Part shown: piece after piece, positions 9,081 to 20,425 of the stretch | Position numbering within the stretch: the first letter of the stretch is position 1 | Layout of the letters: each line of letters begins with the position of its first letter | Assembly: GCF_037126465.1 (NCBI RefSeq) | Contig: NC_088201.1 | Coordinates: 21,312,550 to 21,376,549 of the forward strand | From: Ornithodoros turicata | Lineage: Eukaryota > Arthropoda > Arachnida > Ixodida > Argasidae | Direction: 5' to 3' | DNA: 64,000 nt | The notes under the pieces: generated by a model | The model's input: the letters and a program-made list of their open reading frames with translations, nothing else | Databases searched by the model: none | Told to the model about the DNA's origin: nothing | Made by a program: the position numbers and the translations under genes

Positions 9081-11996
9081 CACGAAAGACGTTGCAGGAG
9101 GTAGGAGGCTTTCGCTGGCAAGTAACGTGTTTTTTTTTTACGCCCTTTTCGCGCACATTTTAACCAGAAGACTCGACATTATCCTATAAAAAGGGAATGA
9201 AAACATTGTAAGGGCGAGTAGCGTGAACACACTTAGTATCCCCCTTCGTCGTTAGCGCTCATTCCGAGAGCACATTTTGCGAATCCAAATACCGCAGGGT
9301 GATTAGCTCTTCTCGGTTTCTGACGTTTCACCGTATGCAAATGACTTTCCCACTCCAGCGCAAACAAAGCACTTAAAGCTCTGGTTAAAGCAGTCACGCA
9401 TCCCGCCCAGTAAATGGTGTGGGTCATCAATGCTGAACACAGCGAACAGATTGAAGAGATGCGGCGATAATGCACGCAATGGTTCAGGCACTTAGACACT
9501 ATGTTGTGGTTTCTTTTAGTGTATTTCCTGTTTGACTCTCATGAGAAAAGATGACGACTGCATGACAGGTGATCCTGTGTAAAGTCGTGTGGGAGGAAAC
9601 GTGTAATCTCCTTGTTCTCTTTTCTATTAGGTTTTCGTAGAGTACGCCTGCGCTAGTCAAGCGTTCGGACATCACTACCTCACGCTCACGTGGGAGAGGG
9701 TGAGTGATTTTTTTTTCTCTTTTCCTCGTTGAAAAAATAGTAATAAAAAAGGGATAGCGACGTTCTCCCTTAGCTGAAAGCGTATAAGTTTTGCACAGGT
9801 GTAGTTTCCTCAGCTACTCCACACGAAAAAATAAAGAAAGAGAGACTGAGAGAGAAAGGCCAGGCCAGTTTAGGTCTCACCAACAAATCCCGAAGAACGT
9901 AGAATGCGTTCTTGGTCGGGAAACTCCGACGCATATTGTTGTTGATGAGATATTAAACTCCAAGCCAGATTTTACGTTCATCGGCAGGAGCGGAGGAGAG
10001 ACACCGGCATGGGAGAGAGTACGCAGTGGGAGGCATGTGCCCCCGGCACTCGTGTGTCCAGAAATGGACATAATCGTCGACAGGAACGAGCAGGTCTTAG
10101 CGAAGACACTTCACAACTCCTTCCCTTTCCTCTAACGTCCTATTTGTAACACTTCCGTAACGTACGGAAATTGGTTGGAAATTGGCTAAGAGTTAATAAG
10201 TAAATTTTGGAGAAATTGGATTCGGCACCCGACCAAATTGGTATAACGAGTCCGACTACGTTGAAAATGCATGTAGATGCAAATGCCAGGCACATCGGTA
10301 TTGCGCTTCGTAAGGATAATGCTTTCTCGAGATAAGTTTCGATAGCTTCAAGGCCCTTAGCAACATTGCTGTCACACGCGCAGGTGTGAGGTCTAGACCC
10401 CGACGATGCCGCGAGATCCCCGAACAACGGTGGGTTGGAACACTAGTCACCCGATCAGAGAATAGGCCAGTCACACAGTCGTTCCAGTAACATCATTTAT
10501 AAATGACACCATGACACTCGATAATACAGATACAAAAGTATGAAAACTCAAACAATGTGGTGGTGAAAAACAAACATAAATAGACATCGAATTTGCGGTT
10601 AACGGAGTGTTAAACCTTGAGGTGGGGGTGGCAGGGAGTCCCTCGTCGTGGTGAAGAGATGAACAGATGACCGCGTCCGAGATTCTGCACACAACACAAA
10701 TGATGGATCCGGAGTTGAGACGGAGTGAAGATTAAATTGGATTCAGACGCGCACAGGTTAGAAAAGACACTCAATCCCGAGGCGCCCGATACGCCACTGA
10801 GGTGGGCTACTTGTCCCGGAGATGGCCCGATACAGCTGACTTGGTGTCGGCGTTCGTGTCCCGAACCCTCGCACAGGTAAGGTAATGTCGACGACACCAA
10901 AGGGTCTTCAATTATTAACAGGATTGGTTGGGGAGGGGTCTGCTTTGTTACGCGCGCTGGGCGGGCGACGTCCAGATTGTTTCCCTGTGCCGCTCTCCTC
11001 TCAAGGCTTTGTCTAATTGCACTGCCAATATTCCCGAATTACCAATGTCATCAACTCGAGACGGAAGACGAGAAAGGACAGCGCGGAAAATGAATGGAAT
11101 GTGACGCGGTATCTGCGCACGGACCGTGACAATTGCTTCTAAGCGATGTATTTATTGACCTGTTAAAAGCATCGGAAGTAGAACTTGTACTTGAACGAAA
11201 GTGGTACGTTAAATCTGTGCTTGCTCTTTTAAACTTGTACGTTAATACGTTCAACTTAGACTTCTGCAGCTTTGTGTGACTTTCGGATCTGCGGTTAGAT
11301 TCACCTAGCGCTTCCCTATTAATCGCAGAGAGTACCCGGCGTGTGACAGGTTGACTAATTCACTTTATATGCGGTTAACGGTCAATGCACTTCTCTGGGC
11401 AACCACAGTGGGGTTTGCACATCATCATAATTGTCTGACGTCGTAAAACCTGGAAGTTTAAGTTATGGCCTCTTATCGACGGCGAAATGAGGTGCTCAGC
11501 TCATCTTTGGATAAGCCTTGCTCCGCGTGCATTACGCGCCAAGATTCATTTCCGCTATCTCACATATCCAAGTGATAACCTCGATTGCTCATCCTTTTGT
11601 GCCCGTGCACATTCCGAGAGGTACTTGTCTGGGTGCACGACTTTTCTTTCTTCTCGAAAATGTCGAGGGCCTATATGATAAGCCTTCAAACAATAGAGCG
11701 TGTACCACTCGACCGACGTCTTTGTATAGCCTGCGTCTGGGGGCAACGGTTTCAATACCCGAGCTGGCTCGTACTGTCAGTAGCAGATGATGAATAGAAA
11801 ACCCGACATTGACTGCATTATGTGAATTGATTGCTTGCATTGTGCTTCACAGGGCGCACTCTGACCCATACAGCTTGGGTGAATCAAAAGAACCAATTGT
11901 CGAGAAGCAGGAGCCTAAATTTTTTTATGATGTTCCTTCGTGCTAAAAACAGAATCTACAGTTAATTAGGAAAAGACACACACGAAGATGAATGGA
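9081..11996. other. Long interval with no confidently recognised gene
   Basis: Nothing here can be named with confidence. A plus-strand frame at 9791-10135 is listed separately. Around 10470-10900 the minus strand carries several overlapping open frames with a GGGACACGAACGCC stretch that could be retroelement leader or LTR sequence, but I see no paired LTR or protease/RT motif. The frames at 11487-11840 overlap on both strands and look like chance openings. Confidence 0.35.
9791..10135 (+). CDS. Hypothetical 114-codon open frame
   Basis: This open frame is domainless to my eye. After a charged, low-complexity start (KNKERETERERP, about residues 14-25) it reads as mixed globular sequence with VECVLGRETPTHIVVDEIL and PALVCPEMDIIVDRNEQ. 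It opens with an ordinary ATG, but I see neither a convincing promoter nor splice sites that decide its extent. It could be an exon fragment, a decayed mobile-element frame, or chance. I do not assign a function. Confidence 0.2.
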   Translation: MHRCSFLSYSTRKNKERETERERPGQFRSHQQIPKNVECVLGRETPTHIVVDEILNSKPDFTFIGRSGGETPAWERVRSGRHVPPALVCPEMDIIVDRNEQVLAKTLHNSFPFL

Positions 11997-12086
11997 ACGG
12001 TGTGGAGCTCGGAAAGCACTTTAATCACTGCCATTTTTTTGAACCAAGCGGTTCGTAAATTTATTAAAACGCACCATGCGAAGTAA
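11997..12086 (+). repeat. Short fragment of the ~1 kb dispersed repeat
   Basis: The stretch containing AAAGCACTTTAATCACTGCC and AACCAAGCGGTTCGTAAATT, ending ACCATGCGAAGTAA, matches the start of the repeat at 50285-50370 with a few substitutions. It stops where the AAC-rich tail of the adjacent LINE fragment begins, so the LINE may have landed in or beside it. Confidence 0.75.
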
Positions 12087-12760
12087 CAACAACAACAACA
12101 ACATATATATTGTGATGATGAAGTGGGGAGGTTTTCCACTCTAGGAGTGGAACGCTACCCCATAGCTAGGGGTCTAATATGAGTGGTGACAATGATCAGT
12201 GATGACGATGAGAGATGACGGGAATGATCGAAGTGGCGATGACGATGCTGGACGTGATCGTGGTGGTGGGAGTGTCCGAGGGCGCTGCTGGGGTCATAGT
12301 GAGTCCTTTAGGCCTGTCGCCTCAAAGAAGTCAACCACGTGACGTAAGGCCGCCCTGGAGTCTGCCGCGGTGTCCCAAGGGCCGAGGATGGTCGACAAGT
12401 GGAAGGGGCGGCAGCCAAGGGCGGCAAGCTGCGACTGCAGTGTACGCCTCTCGTTGACATAGGTCCGGCAGCGGAGGAGTATGTGCTCAACGTTGGCAAG
12501 TACGCCACACTCGTTGCACATAGGGCTAGCCTCACAGCCTACCCAGCAAACCAAAATCCATACCTGCGATGAACCCCGAACCACGCATTGGGGCGGTGCG
12601 TTCGTTCCCGGGATGAATGCCAATCCCCGAAAAAACTCCGAAAAACGCACAACTTGGCCACCCGAGTAACGTTCCTGCAAGCTCCCGCGGATCACCCGAG
12701 CGATCAAGCTAGGATGATACTGCGTGCGTCTTTTGAGGTATTGCAGTGAAGCATGCATGC
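12087..12760 (-). mobile_element. 5'-truncated non-LTR retrotransposon 3' end
   Basis: The minus-strand frame 12758-12294 encodes the end of a LINE ORF2. A CxxC...H...C cluster (MCNECGVLANVEHILLRC) is followed by a tail with LSTILGPWDTAADSRAALRH and FFEATGL before the stop. This C-terminal knuckle is typical of arthropod LINEs with RNase H. A 3' UTR of about 200 bp follows, ending in TTG repeats at about 12087-12104 that read as AAC repeats on the plus strand. RT and endonuclease are missing, as expected from 5' truncation. Confidence 0.85.
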
Positions 12761-14186
12761 GGGCCAGAGATCGCGGTAGCCCCTCCTCCCGCTACCCGCC
12801 CACTGCCGGGACTGAGAATGGCGAAGAGCACTGAAACTACTGCTTTCGAATATCTGTAAAACATTTATTTCCTAAACACAAATGACCTTGTGCACAACAC
12901 ATACTACAAACGAGAGTACATAAACACATTGTTGGAAAAACCTCTGAGGCACAGTGGAGATGCAAGGTTCTACCTATTCTCGCTTCACAAACACATTCAC
13001 AAACTTCTCTTATCTCTCGCGGAAGAGAAAATAGTAAATGGGTGGGTTGAACAGCAAACTGAGAAATGTTTGTATACAGGGTGTCCCAGCTAATGTGAAC
13101 CACGGTTTTAAAACAGGGGAAGCTTCTACGCGAACTGCAGCTGCTAAACCTTTTTAACAGAGTGATCTGCCTACCCGTTTTTTCCCTCAATGCTGCAAGT
13201 ATCTAACTTAGGGATAACAAACTGACTAACTAACTTATTATATATGTCGATGTGTCAACCAGAAGGTTTAGACTGCGTTGAGAAACACGTACACCCGTGT
13301 CTCAGTCAAAGTACAGCTTTTCTGTTTAAAAAAAAATGCAACTTGTTACAACCTGGAAATCCACAGCAAAGGTGGACATTTTTTCACATACACGTGGACG
13401 CTGTTCTGTCGAAAAGCACAAAGCTCGCTGAAACAGGTTATCACTTCTGATATTATTTCGTATTGTGGTAATTACGCGATCTTTTTGCTGCGAACATCGT
13501 CTACGCAAGGCACGCATGGCAGCAAACACATGGGATGCGTATTATTCGAGATAGTACAAATTACTCACACTTAATTTGTCTCAAGGAAAAGATACATGTG
13601 AACAAAGCATACGACTTTTCGAAGATTCAACAACTGTTTTTGATATACAACACTTATTGCCTTTTCTTGTTACATTCCTCGTTCCATCATATGTAACTGA
13701 GACATACTGTACATTACAAAATATTTCGATTTTTCTCTCGCATAATAGAGTTTCAAAGAACAACGTTCCAAGTCAGATCACAAGGAAATATTGCGTACAG
13801 TACTTCAATTGGATAAACTATGCTCCAGAAAATATCACAGTATAACTCCCCTCCACACTTTTGGCAAGCAGATCTACTCGGCGGCGAAAAAGTATCGCAT
13901 TGCGACTCGCCTGCATAAATGTTATTTTCAATAGAGATCTATAGCAAACAAAAACATCGTGCTCCAGTAGATGTAGTACTCAAGAACAAGAACTTTATTA
14001 CCTGCAATTACTTTGCACTGTATTAATAACTACTCTATTATTACAAATTTATTATTACTGTAGTCCTCAAGGAAGTCTTACATACCACTGCGGATATTAA
14101 ACCCCACGAGAGAAAACTGGATTACAGGAGGCAAATAATCCGTCCACAAACTTATACACTGGTTGAACCTTCGAGCGGGCAACATT
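12761..14186 (-). other. Possible 3' UTR of the candidate minus-strand gene
   Basis: No gene is seen. The interval lies downstream of the DUF4806-like terminal exon on the minus strand, and an AATAAA-type signal reads on the minus strand near 12862-12870. That would give a long 3' UTR, but this is inference. At 13075 a plus-strand TACAGGGTGTCCCAGCTAAT marks the end of a Tc1/mariner-type or MITE fragment related to the element at 63289. Confidence 0.3.
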
Positions 14187-14456
14187 CTAGTCGTTTGAGC
14201 ATGCATGAGAACATGACAAGACAGTTTCAAGGCTGCAAATGGATGATTTGAGTGTTATAAGCACTTTAGTATGCAGAGCAAAGCACATACGAATGACAAT
14301 CTTGCCCCAGATTGAGGGCGCTGAAGTTCTATTTTTTTTCCCTTTATGACCCTTGTAACTGAAGTTCTGTGCCACATCATTAGACATCAGTTGACACAGG
14401 ATCAGTCTAGTGGTGTCCCTTTCGTCACTGCCGCCGCATCTCAGAAGAACGTGCTC
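14187..14456 (-). CDS. Terminal exon with DUF4806-like domain, possibly decayed
   Basis: Read on the minus strand, a good acceptor (TTCTTAATGTTGCAG) is followed by EHVLLRCGGSDERDTTRLIL and then by CQLMSNDVAQNFSYKGHKGK. The GGSD...MSND.A..F...G.KGK pattern resembles the C-terminal DUF4806 domain, a domain of unknown function in arthropod proteins. After the lysines there is an eight-A run. The expected continuation FSALNL appears in another frame before the original frame resumes as GKIVIRM. The domain is therefore either broken by two indels or I have the frame wrong. The reading ends at a TAG. Confidence 0.45.
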   Translation of the reverse strand, partial: EHVLLRCGGSDERDTTRLILCQLMSNDVAQNFSYKGHKGKKNRTSAPSIWGKIVIRMCFALHTKVLITLKSSICSLETVLSCSHACSND

Positions 14457-14578
14457 CTGCAACATTAAGAAAAGCCATGAGCTACTCAACTGATGAAAAC
14501 AGAACTTTACGCACAACCTTATCCCAAATACATGTAGACAATGCACCTGGAGTATGCGTGGGATTGTGCAGAACGTAC

Positions 14579-14778
14579 CAATTATAGCCCTTGTGATGGT
14601 AAAGAGAGACATCGAATCGCAGAAGCTCTTGACAATATTAGAATGGCTTCCTCAAGATGGTCATTTTCTGCAGGTCCTTCCGTTGGTGCCGTTGTTAGCT
14701 TGGCCAATATGAGGTGAAGCCGCGCGGTGTGGTGCTCCTGAATAAGCTTCAAGGTATGCACCATTCTGAGCACTTGAG
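14579..14778 (-). CDS. Exon-like segment of the candidate minus-strand gene
   Basis: This segment is preceded by a strong acceptor (TTTACTTTAGCCTTTACAG) and followed by a donor-like GTACGT. One frame reads QVLRMVHTLKLIQEHHTARL, then HLILAKLTTAPTEGP and DHLEEAILILSRAS, a plausibly helical, amphipathic protein. That frame meets a TAA seven bases before the donor, so the true donor may lie earlier or the gene may be decayed. It lies about 120 bp upstream of the DUF4806-like exon in transcription order. Confidence 0.4.
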
Positions 14779-14988
14779 CTGTAAAGGCTAAAGTAAATTA
14801 TATAAATTGCTTTGTGCCGTTTCGCTGGAAGCAAAGAAGCAAAGCGGAGGTATTTACTTCCGATGTGGGGAGATCTCCTGAGACGGACCTCGAGAAGCAC
14901 CTATTAACACCCTAAGACCTTGAAGAAGAAACAACGTACAAAAGTTGCAATCTGTACAAAATCAAGGAAACCGTTGAAAGCTACATAC

Positions 14989-15122
14989 CAGTGACTGATG
15001 TGCCAAGCACCTGCTCTGCTGACTTGCGCAAGACGTTGGCATCTATACAGGAGATGACATTTTTTACTTCAAACCCCATGACTGTTTCATGAGTATAGAG
15101 TGTTAGGAATGTGTTTACGTAT
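14989..15122 (-). CDS. Internal exon of the candidate minus-strand gene
   Basis: A textbook acceptor (TTGCACATATTTCCAG) and donor (CACTG followed by GTATGT) bound a 134-bp segment open in one frame. It reads YVNTFLTLYTHETVMGFEVK and then NVISCIDANVLRKSAEQVLG. I do not recognise the protein. The clean splice sites, and the lack of any repeat relation in the window, make this the most gene-like short segment here. A further exon may lie between 14820 and 14905, starting with GTGCTTCTCGAGG or a little upstream, but its phase does not join simply. Confidence 0.45.
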
Positions 15123-15528
15123 CTGGAAATATGTGCAACATGAATGGAATGAAAAAGAAGAAAAATGGAGATGTAGGCACTCGTTAAGAGCACCAGCTAC
15201 TCACGCACAATACCCGGAAGAAAGAAAAGGAAATACATTAATGACAGAGGGAATCGTATGCTTGGTACAGTACGCGTTCTTTTTGTTTTTTATTTTTTGT
15301 TCTTATGCTGCCGACTATGGAATTATGATATGCAAATGCACTTCTAACCTACAGGAAACTGTTCCTACCAGAGAGGCCGCTCATCTTGTTGATTTCGGCT
15401 TGGGATAGGCACAGCTGAAACAGTTTGCTTTGCAGTCAGTTCACCATACAACGGTCAACGCATCACAATATCGTTTGGGAGCATCTGCATTGACATACCG
15501 TACTGTGAAGTTTGTGCGTCTGGTTGCC

Positions 15529-15967
15529 TTATTGGTGTGACTGAGACAGCTCGGCTGACTGCCTCACTGGCTGGAGTAGACGCTCATCCATTTCCCTGGT
15601 CTGCCACTGCATCGTTGCATACTTGGCGGACTGTGTGGGACTCTGTGTGACAATGTCGAAAGCCATATGAAGCGCATAAAGTGTCAAAGTCATCCAGCGG
15701 TTCTGAAATGAGGGTGAGATTGTTTTGCCGACCCTGCTGAAAGCATGTTCAAACGCGTTTTGAATAAGGTTGCCACATAGGTGGAGGCGTCCTCAACATC
15801 CTGGATTGGTCTGCGCTTTACGAAGCTGCACCAGAGATAGCGTGACAGCATTTCTCCTATTTTCAACAAGGAGTGATCGTGTTCTGTAACAGTGTCTCAC
15901 TTGACATACAAGGTCTTTCAGTGCGGGGAAACAGTCAAGCTGCCGAAGTTTGAGTGACAGAATTTTC
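15529..15967 (-). pseudogene. Coding-like open segment with one internal stop
   Basis: One minus-strand frame runs about 145 codons with a single stop (TCA on plus, 15793-15795). It contains KILSLKLRQLDCFPALKDLV, LLVENRRNAVTLSLVQLRK, and after the stop AFEHAFSRVGKTISPSFQNR and WMTLTLYALHMAFDIVTQSP. The stretch from NRW onward also follows an acceptor-like CCTCATTTCAG. The composition is protein-like, but the family is not recognised. It could be a decayed transposase or exons of the gene at 14187-15122. Confidence 0.35.
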
Positions 15968-16032
15968 TACAAAGAACAGTGTACTGACTCAACGCTTCCC
16001 AAATTATGGTAATAAAGATTACATTACTTTAC

Positions 16033-16245
16033 CTTGAACGTTGCTCATGTCCATGTATGTCAGTGGAGAGCATCCTTGAGAATTGCACTCTGACTGAACA
16101 TCTGTACTTTAGTCATCGGCACTTTACGATCGGTAACGCCAGTTCCGTACAAGCGTTGCTCAAATGAGCTGAGCCGTATCTGAACCTCGCTGGTGTAACA
16201 CATGTATTTCTCCTTCTGTATCTTCATCGGAAACGTCTTGATAAA
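16033..16245 (-). CDS. Exon-like segment ending at a strong donor
   Basis: On the minus strand one frame reads GTFIKTFPMKIQKEKYMCYT, then SEVQIRLSSFEQRLYGTG and DRKVPMTKVQMFSQSAILKD. It meets a TGA shortly before a strong donor, CAAG followed by GTAAAG. Another frame across the same bases reads VRDIYQDVSDEDTEGEIHVL, so the true frame is uncertain. It is probably part of the gene or pseudogene on this strand. There is no domain call. Confidence 0.3.
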
Positions 16246-16980
16246 TGTCCCTGACTGAGGGTACTGGCTACCCTCGTTGCCGTCACATTGTTAGTTTCGC
16301 TGCTGTAGCTTACGGAACGTATTGCTTGCAAGCACACTGACGTTTCGTCGAAGTGTGCGTGATGGCATCCACATTTTTTGGCACCTACAATGTCACCACA
16401 ATTTTTTGGCGCGTACCATCTCGTTCCAGGGTGGTGTCTTTTCTCCCAGCGACACTCACAGGCAGCCAGACAAGTGATCATTTGCTGCTAGTAGCCATAG
16501 CCAGCCTTAGCTGCGCACAGTGGGAAATGATGGACTTCCGAAACTCGCTCACAATTGTAACATCACACCACAACACCTCCAGCCTGCAACTCGGACGGGC
16601 TTGCTAACGGTTTGAACGTTTGAACCTCGCTCCCACTGGTCGCCTGAAGCAGCGCAAGTCGCGTATCTTTATTAATACCACAAAATACTGGATGTTGCTA
16701 TGCGAAAACATGAAGAATGAAATTGATAAATTTTACATCGTGTTCGGTAAGATCATATTAAGGGTTACGTAGTAACGTTACGAAATGCAGCCGCAGTTGC
16801 GTACCGCGCAAGCGCAGTTGGAGGCACGTAGGATTCGCGGCGTCTGCATTCTCGCAGGCAGCTCTCACAGGGATGAATATGGTACGATTTCTCATTGCTC
16901 ACTCCCGGTGATCTGGAGGACGACGCACGGATCAAGTCATCCCGATGAGGCCGTGAGATGAAAATGGGATGATCTGGGAA
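16246..16980. other. Interval between gene-like segments and the LINE
   Basis: A minus-strand frame at 16224-16481 contains several cysteines and histidines (CLAACECRWEKRHHPG, CGCHHAHFDE), but I cannot match it to a zinc-finger family. The part closest to 16980 may be the 3' UTR of the minus-strand LINE. I could not find its poly-A tail or target-site duplication. Confidence 0.3.
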
Positions 16981-19900
16981 TCATGTGTGTTTGCTGGGTA
17001 GCTGGTATCGATAGGACGGAGTGAAGGCCACATTCAGACGTAGCCTGTGGATGAGTGACTTCAGAGGACGAGGAAGCTTTGCAGGCAGTCGGTATGACAG
17101 CGTTGGGTCTACATTTCCCAAAGAGGACGTAGTTGGAATGTCGTGTTGCCACTGTAGGGTAGACCAGGAATCGGACAAATGCCTGAGGAGGGATCTTTTG
17201 TCTCCTCTCGAGAGTATAATGGGCATAGAAGGTCGTTGTTGGTGTGCAGCGGCAGCGGCAGCGTCGGCCTCGTGGTTCCCAGTTATTCCGCAATGCCCTG
17301 GAACCCACTGAAAGGCAACGTAGTGGGAGCGATCTTGTAGGGACTTCAGGGCGCACAGGATGTCTATCACCACTGAGGCAAGGGAACCGCGGATGCCCAT
17401 GTTTTTAATGCACAGGAGAGCTGCTTTGGAGTCTGTGTAAATTACCCAGTGCCGCGGTACAGTCTTCCGCATATGTCAAAAATAACAAGATAGCATAAAG
17501 TTCAGCGGATGTCGATGAGGTACGGTGAGATAGACGACACCCACGTGTAACAGACTGTGATGGAATGGCAAAGGCTGAAGATGAAGTGTCCCTGGTCGAC
17601 GATCCATCCGTGTATACAGCGGTACTGTTGCGGTATTGAGCCTCGACGAAGTCAAGGGTAAGTTGCCTAAGAATAAAATCAGGATAGTTCTTTTTGTTGT
17701 TCTTGAGACCGGGGATGGAGACAGTGACAGACGGCGATGGCAACGTCCATGGAGGCACTTTGGGTGCCGTCTGGTCGACTATGAATTTGGGGATATGAGG
17801 TCTGAATGATGTCACAGCAGCATGAACCGTCGCGTTCCGTCTAGCGTGAAGCTTGCGAATCAGAGTGTGACGGTTATGATGGGCACGTAGACGCAGATAG
17901 TGGCGTGCAGTTTCCCGAGTACGGAGAACCTCAATGGGGATGTCTCTGGCCTCAGCCACTACTAGACGGGTTTCAGCGCCTCGTGGGACCCCAAGACATA
18001 CCCGAAGGCTGCGCGCTAGCATGGCTCGAATCCTTTGAATCAGTGTCTGAGGAAGTCCGTGTAGGACGGGAAGGCTGTACATCTCTGAGCCACGAACCAG
18101 GGCATTGTGCAGCATGAGGAGATCCTTCTCGTCTCGCCCCCATCTCATACCTGCGAAGTGACGAATCACGTTGACCCAGCGTTGGACTTTCTGTTCAATG
18201 ACGTCTATGTGGCGCTTCCACGACAAATTCCATGATAGAGTCACGCCTAGGAACTTGTGATGTGTCACCTGCTCCAGTGGGCTTCCACCAATATACAGGC
18301 GATATCTATGCATGTCTTTGCGCGTGAAGGCTAGAACTGCGCTTTTCTCTACGGATATCTCCATTCCTGCCTGGAGTAAGTAGAGGCGAATGGCATCTAA
18401 CGTGCGCTGAAGACGCTGACGGGGTGCTGGACGGGAAGTGCCTGTAGTCCAAACACAGATGTCATCGGCATACAGGGACAAGTTGACTTTCCGCTGAATG
18501 CAGGTTCCAATGCCCGCCATAACGGCATTAAAGAGGAGCGGACTTAGGACGCTTCCTTGTGGTACCCCCTGAGAGATGGGGAATTGCTCTGTGTCGCCTT
18601 GTCTTGTCCGGACGAAAATACCTCGTTGACTGAGGAAATCGGCTATCCAAAGCAACGTTGTACGTGAGAGCGCAGCGCTGTATAGAGCATGTAAGATTGA
18701 TGGATGGCTAACGGTGTCGTATGCTCTCTTAACATCAAGAAATACCGCCGCCGAGATCTTCCTGCCTCGTCGTGCCTCTTCCACCGACGTGACCAAGTCG
18801 AGGACAGAGTCTATCGAACTGCGGTGCCGTCGAAACCCAGCTTGCTCTTGAGGGAAGAAGGCACGGCTTTCGAGCCACCACTCAATTCTACGCAAGACCA
18901 TTCTTTCCATAACTTTCCCCAAGCAGCTGGTCAGAGTTACCGGGCGAAATGATGCCAATTGGGATGGGTGTTTTCCTGGTTTTAGCAACGGTACCACTTG
19001 GCCGACTTTCCACTGCCTAGGAACCTGTCCATGCCTCCAGGAGTGATTGCAGATGTTCAGCAGGGCCTGAAGGGAAGTAGGGTCAAGGTTTCGAATCACT
19101 GTGTATGTAATGGCGTCCGGGCCTGGAGAAGGCTTCTTGCATGCAGCTGACATGGCTGACGAAAGTTCTGCCACGGAGAAGTCCATATCCAAGGCAGGGA
19201 CAGCTGCTGGGTTGGCATGCTCGAGAATAGATGTCACATGGGCTGTATGGGTAAGGTACTCCTCGGTGCTGGTTACATTGGCTCCCTTCGTAATGACACG
19301 GCAGAATTCCCTGGCCACTTCTTTCTCAGACGTAGATGTTAGGAGCGCAAGAGCTCCAAGTGGGTTCCGAACTGCAGGGTTCTCCTTTAAACTTCTTGCG
19401 ACTCTCCATATCCGAGCAGGGCTCTCAAAAGGTGATAAGGAGCAACAGAAGTGCCGCCACCGTTGACGGTCAAGGTTTCGGAGTTCTTTCTGGACAAGCC
19501 TACTCGCGCGTCTTGCTTCCTGTATATCAGAAATATCTCCTGTCCGTCGAGCTTTACGTTCAGCGCGCCTTCGGACAGCACGTAGTTGCTCCACACGAGG
19601 GTTATACCCTAAGTGACCAGAACACACGTTGACTGTTTTAGAGGACGAGGCAAGGGCATCGGCAATGACATTCGCTAGCTGATCCACAGAAAGCAAAGGG
19701 TGGGCCCTATCTCCACATGCTGTACGAAACGAACGCCAGTCTGTTAATTTCGCCGTTCTACATCCCGCTCTCGTTGAATATCCATCATACGTGATGTATA
19801 TGGGCACGTGGTCGCTTCCCCTGCCATCAAGGTCCGTGTACCAATGGAGCTTCCTATAGATATCTCTTGAGCAGAAGGAGACGTCCAGAACGTCCGTAGT

Positions 19901-20425
19901 GAAGGACCTCCGCAAAAACGTGTGTGATCCATCATTCAGGATGCAGAGATCCATGCTCTCGATCAGCTCCATCCATATTTTCCCTCGACGATCAGTTTTG
20001 GTGCTCCCCCATGCAGAGTGGTGAGCGTTAATATCACCGACCACTGGATAAGGAGACTCTAAATTGTCCAGCACAGCCTTCAGATCGGTCTTGGACACCT
20101 TAGCTGACGGCGGCACGTATAAGTTCACCACAGTGACGTCAGTTTTACCCAAGCGAATTCTACACCGGATACAGTCTAGACCAGCCACTTTCGGCGTTGG
20201 AAGGGCAGCTGCATTGAAATCGCGTCGAACAAGCAGAACCGTCCTTGAGAAATCTGTATCTTCTTGCGTGACCAACCTATAACCGCTGAGTCTGAAGTCC
20301 TTCTCAACATAAGCTTCACTAATAGCCAACATGGGAATTCGATGCCGAAGTAGAAATTGCAGCTTGTTGCGCAGACTGCGCGCGTTCCACTGCATTAAGA
20401 CAGCATTCCTATAGATTTGCTCCAT
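16981..20425 (-). pseudogene. I-like LINE ORF2: endonuclease, RT and RNase H (one frameshift)
   Basis: This is the ORF2 polyprotein of an I-clade-type non-LTR retrotransposon. It begins with an APE-type endonuclease (LMQWNARSLRNK near the start, VVGDINAHHSAWGS, GSDHVPIYI). The reverse transcriptase carries FLDVKRAYD at about residues 561-569 and YADD at about 652-655 (18461-18472). An RNase H domain follows, with TDGSS near residue 938, SAELYAIL and, after a one-base frameshift near 17462, YTDSKAAL and ITGNHEAD. I chose the ATG at 20425 because it overlaps the ORF1 stop by 17 bases and gives MEQIYRNAV directly before the endonuclease. Apart from the frameshift the frame is open over more than 3 kb, so it decayed recently. 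A C-terminal knuckle after RNase H is not seen; the frame stops at 16981. Confidence 0.93.

Noticed and set aside
10470..10900. LTR retrotransposon leader region
   Set aside because: A GGGACACGAACGCC word is suggestive, but no second LTR, primer-binding site pairing, protease or RT was found nearby.
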